NCBI RefSeq assembly: GCF_030272615.1
Contig: NC_081408.1
Coordinates: forward strand, 616,712,476-616,776,475
Length of the DNA stretch: 64,000 bases
Direction of reading: 5' to 3'
DNA from: Cryptomeria japonica
Taxonomy: Eukaryota > Streptophyta > Pinopsida > Cupressales > Cupressaceae
Shown here: one piece after another, positions 48,218-59,251 of the stretch
How positions within the stretch are numbered: position 1 is the stretch's first letter
Layout of the letters: the number at the start of each line of letters is the position of its first letter
The notes under the pieces: model-generated
The model's input: the letters and a program-made list of their open reading frames with translations, nothing else
The model's database searches: none
What the model was told of the DNA's origin: nothing
Program-made: the position numbers and the translations under genes

Positions 48218-49718
48218 TGGTGTAAGACAACCTCATCAAAAAGTTATTCATGACCCTAAGGATGAAGAATAGGAACATTAGTGTGCTAGTGTGTCTTATG
48301 TTTCATGTATGCAAATAAACCCCACCATGTAAGCCCATGTCACCAATTAGGTAATTTGAGAAGCCATTTGGGACAATGTGGTATAAAGGGGTAGTAGATT
48401 TTTTAGATTTGTATTTGATAGGTTTTAGACATGCTTTATGTGTGTTTGATTGGTCCATGTGTGTGGATCCCCACCTTAGAGAGTATGACAACTTTTTGTG
48501 CACAATTGCAAAAATGCAACTTTTGAGTGCAAAAGTGCAACTTTTTGTAAATCAGTTGGGGGAAGCCTTTCAATGGCTCCAACCTACTCCAAATTCAGTG
48601 GGAAACCATTGGAGAGTTTTATAAGCCTTGTGGGCATGATTCCCAAGGTTGTTATTGTTGGAGTTGGAGTTGGAGTTTGAGAAGCAATAATACACAAAAT
48701 ACTACAATTTTCCCATAAATCCTGAGTTTGCAGGAGTTGTACATGCCTGTATGGATTGATTGGAATCCCACCATCCATGGAGTAGATAGGGAGATGAAAT
48801 AGATTTTTTTGGTGGTATTTTGAGGTCTTAACTATTCTAGAGTAGAGAGAACCCGCCATTCTTCTGACTGTAACCTAGAAATCGAAGGTTTGGAGAGGGT
48901 TTTGAATAAAAATGGCTTTATCTTGCACTCCAGTCCATTAGAAGACTCTTCCTTTGGAGAGATGTAGGATAAGACTTTGTAATTTAGTGTTTTCATGGGT
49001 TTTTGTAAGGAAGACTTGGCTGTGAGGCATTGTAAGTGAATTAGGTAGGCATCTCTATGTGACTACCTAGGACAAGATTTAGGAGAGTCATCATAAGTTG
49101 TCATAGCAGTGGACTCCAGGTGTGTAACCCTATAATTAGAGGTTTATAACTATTCCCCACATTCCCATAGAGTTGAGTTTCCATTTGGTGTATCGGTAAA
49201 GGTAGTTGCTTTGGAAAATAGGGCTAATTGCTCCTATAAGGTCTCTTAGCCTCTAAAGGGAACATACCTTGTATCTACAGATATGGATAAACCATTTTGG
49301 GGATCAATACAACTTCAAAAAGGGTGTTTGAAATGCTAATTTTTTTGTATGTGTGTGTGGAATGTTTTTGACTTAAAGCCAAAATATCGGTATAGAAGGG
49401 CTACTAGCCGAGGGGGTAGGTTTACAAAGGAAGTATAAGGAATTGGTGTCCAAAACCAAAACCAGTGTTTGTAAGAGTCTTTATATGACATGAGTTGGCC
49501 AAATTCAAAATCCCAAGGAGTATAGATCACTGGTAAAGCATGTTTGAGGAGTTGAAGCCTTTTACTCATCTTGAGTGGGCCTAAGCATAGTGAATGTGTG
49601 TGTAGTTTCATCCAAGGTGCATAGTCCTTCCTTGCAGGACCCTTGTGTGTAGTTATGGGGTCACTAGATTAACCTTGTTTGGGCTTGTCATTAGGAGTTT
49701 GGGTAGGCCTCTGCATTA
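48218..49718 (+). repeat. Element C 5' LTR
   Basis: It begins TGGTGTAAGACAACC and ends CTCTGCATTA, two bases before the primer site. The ends form an inverted repeat (TGGTGCAGGAG in the other copy against TGATGCAGAGG). It contains a run of TGCAACTTTTGAGTGCAAAA repeats near 48510-48550. A TATAAAGG at 48382-48389 is a possible TATA box and is changed to TAAAAAGG in the 3' LTR. Confidence 0.92.
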
Positions 49719-49720
49719 AG

Positions 49721-49732
49721 TGGTATCAGAGC
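49721..49732 (+). promoter_or_regulatory. Element C primer binding site, initiator tRNA-Met
   Basis: TGGTATCAGAGC, a perfect initiator-Met primer site, two bases after the LTR. Confidence 0.94.
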
Positions 49733-49768
49733 GAAGGAGTGTCCTTTGGAAAAGAAGGAGAAGACAAG

Positions 49769-50830
49769 ATGTCGGAAGAAGAAGGATCCCATGAGGCACC
49801 TTCAAGAATGACCAATGCAGAATTGACTATCTTGGTGAAGAAGAAGATGGCAAAGAGAAGATCAATCAAGGATGAGAATTAGGCCTTGAGAAATGAGATG
49901 GACCGGTTGAAGGACAGGGTGGAGAGGGGAGAGAGAGACTCTAGAGAAGAAGGGGATGAAGAGGAGATCTCTATGTAGGAAGAGCCAGAGACCCCTGATG
50001 AGTGTCCTCAAGTCCATGGAGAGAAGAACAATGGATGTGATGATGGATCTGCTAGTATTTGTAGGCAAGATGGAGCCTAATACAGTGATGGAGTGGATAG
50101 AATCCTTGGATAATTTTTTTGAAAGTGAAGATATACCAGACCACCAGAGGGTGAAGATGGCCCAATCCAAAATGAAAGGGGCTGCACTAACTTGGTGGAC
50201 TTTCATCCAAGATGAGAGGGTAAAAGAGGGAAAGCAAAGAGTAGCTACATGGAGGAAGATGATGGCTTTGGTGAAAGAAGCCTATGTCCCAATGGACTAC
50301 AATATCCAATTGCATGGAGGAGACAAAATTTGAAATAAAAGGAGATGGAAGTGAGTTCCTATACCGAGGAGTTAATGAAGTTGTGTGTGAGGACCAAGGT
50401 GAAAGAGAGTGAAGATGAGAAGGTGGTAAGACATCTCAATGGGTTGAGGTTTACAATCCAAGAAGACTTGAATCTCCACACCCTGAAGACAGTCCAAAAG
50501 TGCTTTCAATTGGCACTCAAGGTGGAGGAGAAGTTGAAAAGAAGGCAGGATCAAAATGGCAGAGGTAGAGAGAGACATCAAAGAGGAGGAAGAGGCTCTT
50601 TTAGAGGTAGAGGAAATGGTTTTGGATACTAGGGAGACTCTAACCAAGAAGGCAATAGAGGAGATAATAGTTACAACCAAGGAGGGGGCTACAATCCAAG
50701 AGGAAGCTTTGGGGGTAGAAGACCACCCTCTAGAGGAAGATCCCAAGGTAGAGGACCTCCTAGGTGCTACAATTGTAACCAAGAAGGGCACATGGCCAAT
50801 AGATTTAAGGAGAAGCAATTTGGTGCATGA
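49769..50830 (+). pseudogene. Element C Gag
   Basis: The start is the ATG at 49769 (MSEEEGSHEAPSRMTNAELT), 37 bases after the primer site and aligned with the start of the related element D. The capsid part reads NTVMEWIESLDNFFESEDIP, then KMKGAALTWWTFIQDERVK and AYVPMDYNIQLH. After a frame change, SSYTEELMKLCVRTKVKESE follows, then an RG-rich stretch and a CCHC-like knuckle CYNCNQEGHMANRF with Phe for the last Cys (about 50764-50805). Stops at 49880, 49976, 50336 and 50630, and shifts near 49990, 50325 and 50815, break it. Confidence 0.85.
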
Positions 50831-51400
50831 ATCTAGTTGTCAAAGTGTGGCAAGTGCAAACACTTATCAAAGTGTTAATGCTCCTGATAGCTATGGCTAT
50901 CCTGAAAGAGGAGAGGCACTGATGATGAGGAGAGAAGTAACCACCATGAAGATACCTGATAAGGAGCCTACACAAATGAAATCTCTTTTCAAAACCACTT
51001 GCAAGGAAAGAGGAAAGGTATGCAAGGTTCTGATAGACTCCGGATCCATTGAAAAATTTTGTATCATTTGAAATGGTAGAAAAGATTAAACTTAGGAAGT
51101 TGCCTCACCCTTATCCCTATGAGGTCTCATGGATCACCCAGGGTCAGCAAGTAGTGGCAGAAGAGAAGGCTTGGGTGGAGTTTCAGATTAGATCTTACAA
51201 GGATAGATTGCTATTTGACATATCCAAAATGGATGCATGCCATCTCTTGTTTGGGAGATCATGGCAGTATGACTTGAAAGCTCATCATGATGGGTTGAGA
51301 AACACCTACTCAATCACCACAGATGGGAAGGTGATAGATCTCTTACCTCTGATAAAGGAAGAGATGGAATCAAAAGGGAAGGATACAAGAGTTCTGATAG
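50831..51400 (+). pseudogene. Element C aspartic protease
   Basis: A retropepsin motif KVLIDSGS lies at 51027-51047 with the catalytic Asp at 51036. The upstream segment (SYGYPERGEALMMRR) is shared with element D. A one-base frameshift just after DSGS moves the frame to KNFVSFEMVEKIKLRKLPHP; the later GRSWQYDLKAHHDG segment is the conserved ILLGRPWQ-type block. The enzyme would cleave Gag-Pol. Confidence 0.85.
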
Positions 51401-52410
51401 TAGAAGGTAAACAATTCATGAAGGAGATTGCAGAGAAAGGTGAAGTTTTCTATGCCCTCATGCCTAGTCCCAAGGTGACAAGGAAAGAGCAGTTTGCAGA
51501 AGAGAAAGAAGGAGGACCAAAGCACCTAGAACCGATAGTTAGACAATTGCTTGATAAGAATCAAGGCATCATCTCAGATGGAATGCCAAGGTCCCTACAA
51601 CTGGTAAGGGACATCAGTCATTGCATAAATCTAATCCTGGGATCTACATTTCCAAACAAAGCAGCCTACAAGCTCACCCCAGACCAGAATGCAGAAATGA
51701 CAAGGTAGATTAAAGAGTTGCTTGAATCAAGACTGATTGGTAAGAGTCTAAGCCCATGTGTAGTACTGGTAGTCCTTGCACCCAAGAATGAAGGCACTTG
51801 GAGGCTTTGTACAGACTCAAGATCCATCAACAAGATAACCATAAGGTATAGGTTCCCAATCCCTAGAATAGAGGATTTACTTGATTGCTTAGGGAGTGCC
51901 AAGTATTTTACAAAAATGGATCTAAAAAGTGGACACCATCATATTAGAATAAGGCCAGGGGATGAATGGAAGATATCTTTTAAAACTAATGAAGGGTTGT
52001 ATGAATGGAAAGCCATGCCATTTGTGTTGTCCAATGCCCCTAGTACTTTTATGAGGTTAATGAATGAAGTTTTGGTGGAATTCATAGGAAAATTTGTCAT
52101 AGTATATCTAGATGATATCTTGATCTTAAGTCACACAAGGGAAGAGCACCTCAAACACATAGATATGGTTCTCAAGAGGTTACATGAAGAGAAAATAATG
52201 ATCAATTTGGATAAGTGTTTGTTCATGCAGGAGGAAATCGTCTACTTGGGTTTTGTAATCTCACAAGGTGAGTTGAAAATGGACCAAGAGAAGGTAAGTA
52301 CTATATTGTCTTGGCCTACACCTAGAACTATGAATGATGTCTAAAGTTTCCATGGTTTAGCAACTTTTTATGGGAAGTTCATATGAGGATTTAGTCATGT
52401 TTGTGCACCT
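51401..52410 (+). pseudogene. Element C reverse transcriptase
   Basis: RT copies element RNA. The frame reads [60 protein letters not shown] and YLDD at 52105-52116 (active site), then [17 protein letters not shown]. The order and spacing match chromoviral RT. Stops are TAG at 51706-51708 (MTR*IKELLES, usual Gln), TAA at 52342-52344 (NDV*SFHGLA, usual Gln) and TGA at 52384-52386 (KFI*GFSHV, usual Arg). The core catalytic residues are intact. Confidence 0.93.
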
Positions 52411-53199
52411 ATGCTTGACACCATAAAGGGGGGACAAACATGCAAGTTCAGTTGGACCAAAGAGGCAGATGATTCATTTGAGACATTGAAGAAGAAGGTT
52501 GTTGAACAACTAGTCTTTGCCTTACCAGACTTCAATAAGATATTTCAAGTGGAATGTGATGCAAGCCACATGGCTATTGAAGCAATGCTCAGTCAAGAAG
52601 GAAGGCCTATTGCTTTTTTTAGTGAAAACGTAAATGATGCTAAGGAAAGATACTCATCTTATGACTTGGAGATGTATGCTCTAGTACAGTTTTTGAAGAA
52701 GTGGAGGCATTATTTATTGCCTAAGGAATTTATAGTTTTTACTGATAATCAGGCACTCAGTTTCATAAATAGCCAAGAGAAGCTAAACCACCAACATATG
52801 AATTGGGTAGAGACCCTACAAGCCTTCACATTTACCCTCAAACACAAGAAGGGAGTTAAGAACAAAGTTGCAGATGCTTTGAGCAGGAGGGTCTTAACTG
52901 TCAACCAAATTAAGATGGAAAGTGTTGGTTTTGATTCCTTGAAGGGTATGTATGTTGTTGATGAAGACTTTGGAGAAATCTACAAGGTATGTGAAATTTT
53001 TGGTGACCGGTATCATTTTGAGTTTTCTAAGTTTCTGATACAAGATGGATTGTTGTTCAAAGGAGTGCAGTTGTGTATTCCTAAGTGTTCCATGAGGTTG
53101 AATATTATTAGGGAGAAGCATTATGGAGCTACGACAGGTCATTTTGGCCTTGACAAGACCATAGACCTTGTGAAGAGACATTATTTTTGGCCTAAATTG
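52411..53199 (+). pseudogene. Element C RNase H and integrase zinc domain
   Basis: A 263-residue open piece. RNase H: FQVECDASHMAIEAMLSQEG, YSSYDLEMYALVQFLKKWRH, FIVFTDNQALSFINSQ and KGVKNKVADALSRR, with the expected acidic residues. Near its end EKHYGATTGHFGLDKTIDLV and HYFWPKL begin the HHCC zinc-binding domain of integrase, completed after the TAG at 53200-53202 by VRKFVETCVICQ. Confidence 0.92.
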
Positions 53200-54120
53200 T
53201 AGGCAAATGTAAGAAAGTTTGTGGAGACATGTGTTATATGTCAGAAAGAAAAGGGGAAGTTTACAAATGCAGGTTTGTATCAGCCCTTACCCATTCCTTC
53301 TAGGCCATGGGAGAGCATAAGTATGGACTTTGTGTTGGGTCTGCCTAGAACAAGGAGAGGATTTGACAATGTCTTTGTAGTGGTGGACAGGTTTAGTAAA
53401 ATGACTCATTTCTTTCCATGTAAGACTTCTTGTGATGCATCATATGTTGCAAACCTATTCTTCAAAGAGATAGTCTGGATACATGGATTGCCCCTAAACA
53501 TTGTTTCAGATAGAGATGTGAAATTCATAGGTCACTTTTGGAGGACTCTTTGGAAGAAGTTGGGGACTAACCTAGCTATCTCATCAACCTACCATCCTCA
53601 AATGGATGGGCAAACTAAAGTTGTCAATAGGTCATTGGTAAACCTATTAAGGTGTTTGACAAGGCAACATGGAGAGAAGTGGGATAACATTTTGTCATAG
53701 ACAGAGTTCTCTTACAACGACACCATAAATAGGAGTATCGGTAAATCTCCTTCTAGATTGTATATGGTATCCACCCAAGGGGAGTATTAGGGTTAAGAGA
53801 TTTACCCAAAGAAGAAGCCATTAGTGCAGATGATGAAGCTTTTGCATCAACCATTAAAGAAGTCCATGACCAAGTCAAGTCTCATCTCCAACAATCTGCA
53901 GTGAAGTATAAGGCTCATGCTGATAAGTAGAAGAGAGATGTACAGTTTAGTGTTGGGGATTTGGTATGGGTACATTTGAAGAAGGAGAGACCCCCAAAAG
54001 ACAAATACACCAAACTCATGCAGAGGAAGATTGAACCATGTCAGATATTGAAGAAATGTGGACAAAATTCCTATGAGATCCAAATTCCTCCTGATCTTGG
54101 ATTATCACCCATTTTTAATG
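53200..54120 (+). pseudogene. Element C integrase core and C-terminal region (catalytic Glu replaced)
   Basis: SMDFVLGLPRTRRGFDNVFV carries the first catalytic Asp and LNIVSDRDVKFIGHFWRTLW the second. The third residue is changed: HPQMDGQTKVVN has Lys at 53617-53619 where the family has Glu. TEFSYNDTINRSIGKSP follows the TAG at 53698-53700. After a frame change near 53770, LRDLPKEEA and the GDLVWVHLKKERPPKDKYTK and CGQNSYEIQIPPDLG segments form the C-terminal (GPY/F-like) region. Without the Glu it could not catalyse strand transfer. Confidence 0.9.
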
Positions 54121-54462
54121 TGTGATCTTACACTTTTCAAAGGCGATGGTAATGAAGAAGACGAACCAATGCAGGTTGCAGAAGACAATGACATTCCAAG
54201 GTAGGAATCACCTAAGTTGAGTAAAGTGTTAGACACTAGAGTCACAAAGAAGACAAGGAATAAGGAGTACATTGAGTACTTGGTGGCTTTGCAAGACAAA
54301 CCAAACTCTGAGGCAGTTTGGATGACAAGTGAGCAAATATCTAATGATGGTGCATATTTACAAACTTTGATCTCAAGTGGGCTTGAGATCTCTTCTCCTG
54401 GGGAGTATGGTGCAGGAGCACCTCATCAAAAAGTTATTCATGACCCTAAGGATGAAGACTAG
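54121..54462 (+). pseudogene. Element C chromodomain-like C-terminus running into the 3' LTR
   Basis: After a frame change and a TAG at 54202-54204 (DIPR*ESPKLS, usual Gln), KVLDTRVTKKTRNKEYIEYL followed by VALQDKPNSEAVWMTSEQI has the pattern of a chromodomain (Tyr-Leu-Val core, Trp before the helix), although one Trp of the usual pocket is missing. Chromodomains can direct integration to marked chromatin. The frame continues through the polypurine tract (SSPGEYG) and stops at 54460-54462, 55 bases inside the 3' LTR. Confidence 0.7.
54396..54407 (+). promoter_or_regulatory. Element C polypurine tract
   Basis: TCCTGGGGAGTA immediately precedes the 3' LTR start TGGTGCAGGAG. The G-run is within coding sequence. 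Confidence 0.75.
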
Positions 54463-55908
54463 GAACATTAGTGTGTTAGTGTGTCTTGTGTTTCATGTAT
54501 GCAAATAAACCCCATCATGTAAGCCTGTGTCACCAATTAGGTAATTTGAGAAGCCAATTGGGACAATGTGGTAAAAAGGGGTAGTAGATGGTTTAGATTT
54601 GTGTTTGATATGTTTTATACATGTTTTATGTGTGTTTGGTTGGTCCATGTGTGTGGATCCCCACCTTATAGACTATGACAACTTTTTGTGCACAATTGCA
54701 AAAATGCAACTTTTGAGTGCAAAAGTGCAACTTTTTGTAAATCGGTTGGGGGAAGCCTTTCAACAGCTCCAACCTACTCCAAATTTGGTGCGCAACCATT
54801 GGAGAGTTGTGTAATCCTTGTGGGAATGATTCCCAAGGTTGCTGCTGTTGGAGTTGGAGTTGGAGTTTGAGAAGCAATAATACACAAAATACTATAATTT
54901 TCCCAGAAATCCTGAGTTTGCAGGAGTTGTACATGCCTGTACGGATTGATTGGAATACCACCATCCATGGATTAGATAGGGAGATGAAATATATTTATTT
55001 TTGTGGTATTTTGAGGTCTTAATTATTCTGGAGTAGAGAGAACCCGCCATTCTTCTGACTGTAACCCGAAAATTGAGGGTTTGGAGAGGGTTTTGAATAA
55101 AAGTGGCTTTATCTTGCACTCCAGTCCATTAGAAGAATTTTCCTTTGGAGGGATGCAAGTAAGCCTTTTTAATTTAGTGTTTTAATGGGTTTTTGTAGGG
55201 AAGACTTGTCTGTGAGGCGCTGGAAGTGAATTAGGTAGGCATCTCTATGTGACTACCTAGGACAAGATTTAGGACAGTCATCATAAGTTGTCATAACGGT
55301 GGACTCCAAAAATGTAACCATGGAATTAGAGGTTTCTAACTATTCTCCACATGACCATAGAGTTGAGTTTCCAGTTGGTGTACTAGTAAAGGTAGTTGCT
55401 TTGGAAAATAGAGCTAAATGCCCTTATTAGGTCTCTTAGCCTCTGAAGGGAACAAACCTTGTATCTACAAATCTGGCTAAACCATTTGGGGGATCAATAA
55501 AAATTCCAAAAGGGTGTTTGAAATGGTAATTTTTTTGTATGGGTGTGTGGAACGTTTTTGAGTTAAAGCCAAAATACTGGTATAGAAGGGCTACTAGCCG
55601 AGGGGGTAGGTTTACAAAGGACGTATAAGGAATTGGTGCCCAAAACCAAAACCAGTGTTTGTAAGAGTCTTTATATGACATGTGTTGGCCAAATTAAAAA
55701 TCACAAGGAGTATAGGTCACCGCTAAAGAATGTTTGAGGAGTTGAAGCCTTTTACTCATCTTGAGTAGGCCTACGCATAGTGAATGTGTGTGTAGTTTCA
55801 TCCAAGGTGCAGAGTCCTTCCTTGTAGGACCCTTGTGTGTCGTTAGGGGGTCACTAGCCTAGCTTTGTTTGGGATTCTAATTAGGAGTTTGGGTAGGCCT
55901 CTGCATCA
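54408..55908 (+). repeat. Element C 3' LTR
   Basis: Begins TGGTGCAGGAGCACC and ends CCTCTGCATCA. Same length as the 5' LTR and collinear with it throughout. Confidence 0.93.
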
Positions 55909-55913
55909 ACATG

Positions 55914-56046
55914 TAGACTAGAGGGACACTATGTATGGGTCATGCCCCATTCCCTAGATATAAATATATGCTAGGATGTAATCACCAAATTGGGAGTATA
56001 GAATGGAGATGTACAAGATACAAATGAATATATAATTCATAGAAGG
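55914..56046. other. Short unassigned stretch
   Basis: About 130 bases between the right target duplication of C and the LTR of F. Nothing recognisable. Confidence 0.6.
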
Positions 56047-57239
56047 TGTTAGAAGAATGAGATTGTATGGTTGTCATTGATATCAAAATTAGTTATCTAG
56101 ATGGACATTGGTCCAGATATGCTTTGCCAGACCTTGGTTATATGGATAGAGTTTGGTCCAGATACTCTTTTACTGTTGGTTGTGTCATCTTGCACTTAGG
56201 ATGCTTTGAAATTTTTTTGGTGTCTTCTAGATAATGATGTTAATTGCATTGTGGTTTAGTGGATCATGTTATTTTGGTTTGAATATGTGCTGGAAGATGT
56301 GTTGAGGTGATTATTTGGGTCTCACTTTTGTTTGTGGGGATCTGGATGAAGTGTTTTGCATTGAAAGTGATTATATGGCTAACTGACTAGTTATATCTAC
56401 ATGTTATGTTTTGTAAAGTCCTTTGGAATATGTGATAGTGTGTGCAGATTAACATATTGTTCATGGGATGATGTAATATGATATATTTTAGTTCCCTCTT
56501 TCTCTTGGAGTGGACCAATCTGAGTATTTTTTTGTTTGAGTGGCTTATTTTATGTAATATTGTCTTGATCAACCCTTTTTTAGGATTTCAATGTTGTATC
56601 TCATATATAATATGTTCAAAAGGATGAATTGAGTATGGATGAGAAGTGAGTTGTGTGAGAAGTGTATGTGAATGATTTTCAAGTAGATTTGAGTTTGTGG
56701 TGATGTGAAAGTTTGTGTGGGAAGAAATTTGAAGCTAATATATTCTGCCAAATAGAGTGTTGTGATAGTGGAGATCATCAGAGATGTATGCCATGTTATT
56801 GATTTCTTGATTACTGTTTAAGGATAATTTCATGATCAGGAGAATCCTTCTCAATTTTATTTCAGCTATGTCATTCATTGTTGATTGACAGTGAGTCTTT
56901 CGACAATAGTTTGTATCTTGTCTTGAAGAAATGTTCTTGAACTACACAAGTCCTTTTGTATCTTGCCTAAGATAGTGCACCTTAGTTCTGCAAGTCTTTC
57001 TGGTGTTGGTGCTCCTTGGATACAAGCCTAAAATGTTGTAAACATTGTTATTCATATTTTGAGTTAGAGTCTCACCATTGTTTTTCCTTATTTGGGTTTT
57101 CCATGTATATTATGTTTTCAACTGCATTTGTTTGATGTGTTGATGGTTAAAGTGTTGATATTGAATAAGTTTATTAATAACTATTTTTGAAGTTCCAAAC
57201 TGATTCACCCCCCCTCTTAGTCACTTTGAGTGTTCAACA
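56047..57239 (+). repeat. Element F 5' LTR
   Basis: It begins TGTTAGAAGAATGAG (or at TGTCATTGATATC, 56072, the start used by related LTRs) and ends CTGATTCACCCCCCCTCTTA GTCACTTTGAGTGTTCAACA just before the primer site. The C-tract block near the 3' end is shared with B and the LTRs at 41795 and 46502. Confidence 0.75.
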
Positions 57240-57241
57240 AT

Positions 57242-57253
57242 TAGTATCAGAGC
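57242..57253 (+). promoter_or_regulatory. Element F primer binding site, initiator tRNA-Met with one change
   Basis: TAGTATCAGAGC, two bases after the LTR. It matches TGGTATCAGAGC except G to A at the second base. Confidence 0.88.
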
Positions 57254-57297
57254 AAGGTTCCTCCGTGGAAAGCTTAACTACTTTAGGTAGATCTAAA

Positions 57298-57663
57298 ATG
57301 GCACAAGAACTTCATGTTAAAGATCCGACGTTTGATGGAATGAACAACAACTATTGGAAGGAAAAAATGAATCTTTTTTGGAAGTATTGCAAAATGGAAT
57401 TTGGGATATTATCTAGACTAGTTATCAATGACCTCCTAATGGACTATAAAATTTGGATGAGATTAAGGGTCAGGAGAAAAATGCGAAGGCTAGAACAATT
57501 CTAATCAACTATCAGTAATGAATTTTTTGGCAAGTTCAAACGAATGAAGGAAGCTAAGGGACTCAGGAACAAGTTGAGTTATGCATATGAAGGAGATCCA
57601 AAGACACAACAAGAAAGACTCTTGAACCTGAAGTAGATGTTTGAAGGTTTCATAATGGTTGAT
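57298..57663 (+). pseudogene. Element F Gag (Copia type), 5' part
   Basis: Start ATG at 57298: MAQELHVKDPTFDGMNNNYW KEKMNLFWKYCK, the FDG..Y..WK.KM pattern of Copia-type Gag N-termini. A stop at 57502-57504 is followed, after a shift, by FFGKFKRMKEAKGLRNKLSY and DPKTQQERLLNLK. Cut off by D at 57664. Confidence 0.8.
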
Positions 57664-59202
57664 TGGTGCAAGAGCACCTCATGAATAAGATGATAAGAGA
57701 AATAAAGGCTAAAGGTCCCAAATTGGAATGTGACCTTTCAATCTATGTAACAGGGTAATCTTGTTTGTTTGATTTTTGTAATAAACCCCACCTTGTCACC
57801 CAATGACATTGATTTGGCAAATTGATAAGCCACCATGGGCATATGGGCCTAGGGGTAATTGTTTGAGTATTTTATAGGTTTTTATGTGTTGGAGATTTCT
57901 TAGGAAGGCTTAAGATAGGTTGAAACAACTCTAGGTAGGCGGACTTAACATGTGCCAAAAGTTGCTCAAACATAACAACTTTTGTTGACAACTTTTCATG
58001 ACAACTTTGCTTATAAATAGCTCAGTTCAAAAGGTGGTTGATAACCATTGAGTAAGGTATTAAATTTCATTCCCAATCATCATTAGGTGAAGAGAAATAC
58101 TTTGTAATCAATTGGTATCATTGAAGCAATACAAATTTGAGAATTTCCTACAATTATGTTATATTGCACAGTGTACGTTACTGTACTAACACTTTGGAAT
58201 TAGGAAACTAGTGGGATGTGTTAGAGTGGCCAATCACCTTTCAAATTCATCAAGTCTAAGACCCTAATTCGCCAAGACAAGGTAGAAACCTACCATTTTC
58301 TGGAAGTGGTCTAAATTAGACAGTTTTGCCTAGGATTTTTCAAAGAAATGGCCTCATCTTGCTGATCCTTCATTGGTGGCTCATGGCTTTGGAGGGGATG
58401 CAAGTATGGCCAATATATTTTAGGATTTTGAAGGCCTTTTTTAGGTTAAAACCAGTTAAAGGTGAGGGTTTGATGCATTAAGGTGGGCAACTTCATGTGG
58501 CCACCATGCAAGTGTAAGAAAACAAGCCTCACATCAGGGGTTAGAGGTCTAATCATGGCCTAAAACTTAGGAATTTGTGGATTTTCCATGCCCTAAGGTT
58601 GTGCCTTGAATTTATTTGGTAAGTTAAGGTCCATGTCTACACACTTCTTTGTAAAATAGGCCTAATTGGGGCTATTAGGTCTCCTAACCAAGATAGGGTT
58701 TGGATTCTTGTGTTCCCAGCCGGTCAGAACCCTTGGGATATGTTTTGAAAATCCCAAAAGGGTATCCAAATCTATAATTTTTTGTCTGAGTCATTTGGGG
58801 AAATTAGGAGTTAGTTGTTGAAAACTAGTCCGACAGGGCTACTAGGATTAGTAGGCCTTATTGCAGCAGTTACCCCAAACCGGTAGAGGGAACCTAAGTC
58901 AATGATAGAAGGGGGTCTCTCTAACCTAAGGGACTTAAAACCAAACCTTAAATATTCATTGATGCATTGGAGAAGGGACTAACCCATTGTTGGCTATAGG
59001 GTCCTTAAGAGCCTCTAGAAGACCTTATGAGACACTCAATAGAAGTGACCTTCTGAGGAAACCTTTTTTTGGAAGAAATGGATGTGGGACTTGTCAAACT
59101 GATATTCCTTGACCCCTTGTATTGTTTTGTGATTGCTAGGGTCCTTGGTGTGCTCTTGGATTAGGGGAAACTATCCTATACCAATACCAGGGCTCTGCAT
59201 CA
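57664..59202 (+). repeat. Element D 5' LTR
   Basis: TGGTGCAAGAGCACCTCATG at the start and GGCTCTGCATCA at the end, the same terminal signature as the LTRs of C. 1539 bp. It contains no reading frame of note. Confidence 0.88.
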
Positions 59203-59205
59203 GAT

Positions 59206-59217
59206 TAGTATCAGAGC
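59206..59217 (+). promoter_or_regulatory. Element D primer binding site, initiator tRNA-Met with one change
   Basis: TAGTATCAGAGC three bases after the LTR end. G to A at position 2, as in element F. Confidence 0.88.
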
Positions 59218-59251
59218 ATAGGAGGAATCCTTTTGGGAAGAAGAATAGTAC

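Larger units (their letters stand above)
48218..55908 (+). mobile_element. Element C: Ty3/gypsy chromovirus-like retrotransposon
   Basis: It has two LTRs of 1501 bp each (TGGTG.A.GA ... CTCTGCAT[C/T]A), near-perfect target duplication GCATG/ACATG (48213-48217 and 55909-55913), an initiator-Met primer site and a polypurine tract. The order gag, protease, RT, RNase H, integrase, chromodomain-like tail is that of chromoviruses. LTRs are roughly 95% alike by eye. The pol frame is nearly collinear from 51049 to 53700 apart from stops at usual Gln or Arg codons, plus about six frameshifts over the whole gag-pol. Confidence 0.93.
56047..57663 (+). mobile_element. Element F: Copia-type LTR plus 5' gag, truncated by element D
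   Basis: An LTR (56047-57239), a primer site and the beginning of a Copia-like gag lie in plus orientation. At 57664 the LTR of element D begins in the middle of gag. The rest of F would lie beyond D outside the window, or is lost. Confidence 0.75.

Noticed and set aside
50372-50818. 148-residue minus-strand frame in element C
   Set aside because: Shadow of the RG-rich gag sequence on the plus strand.
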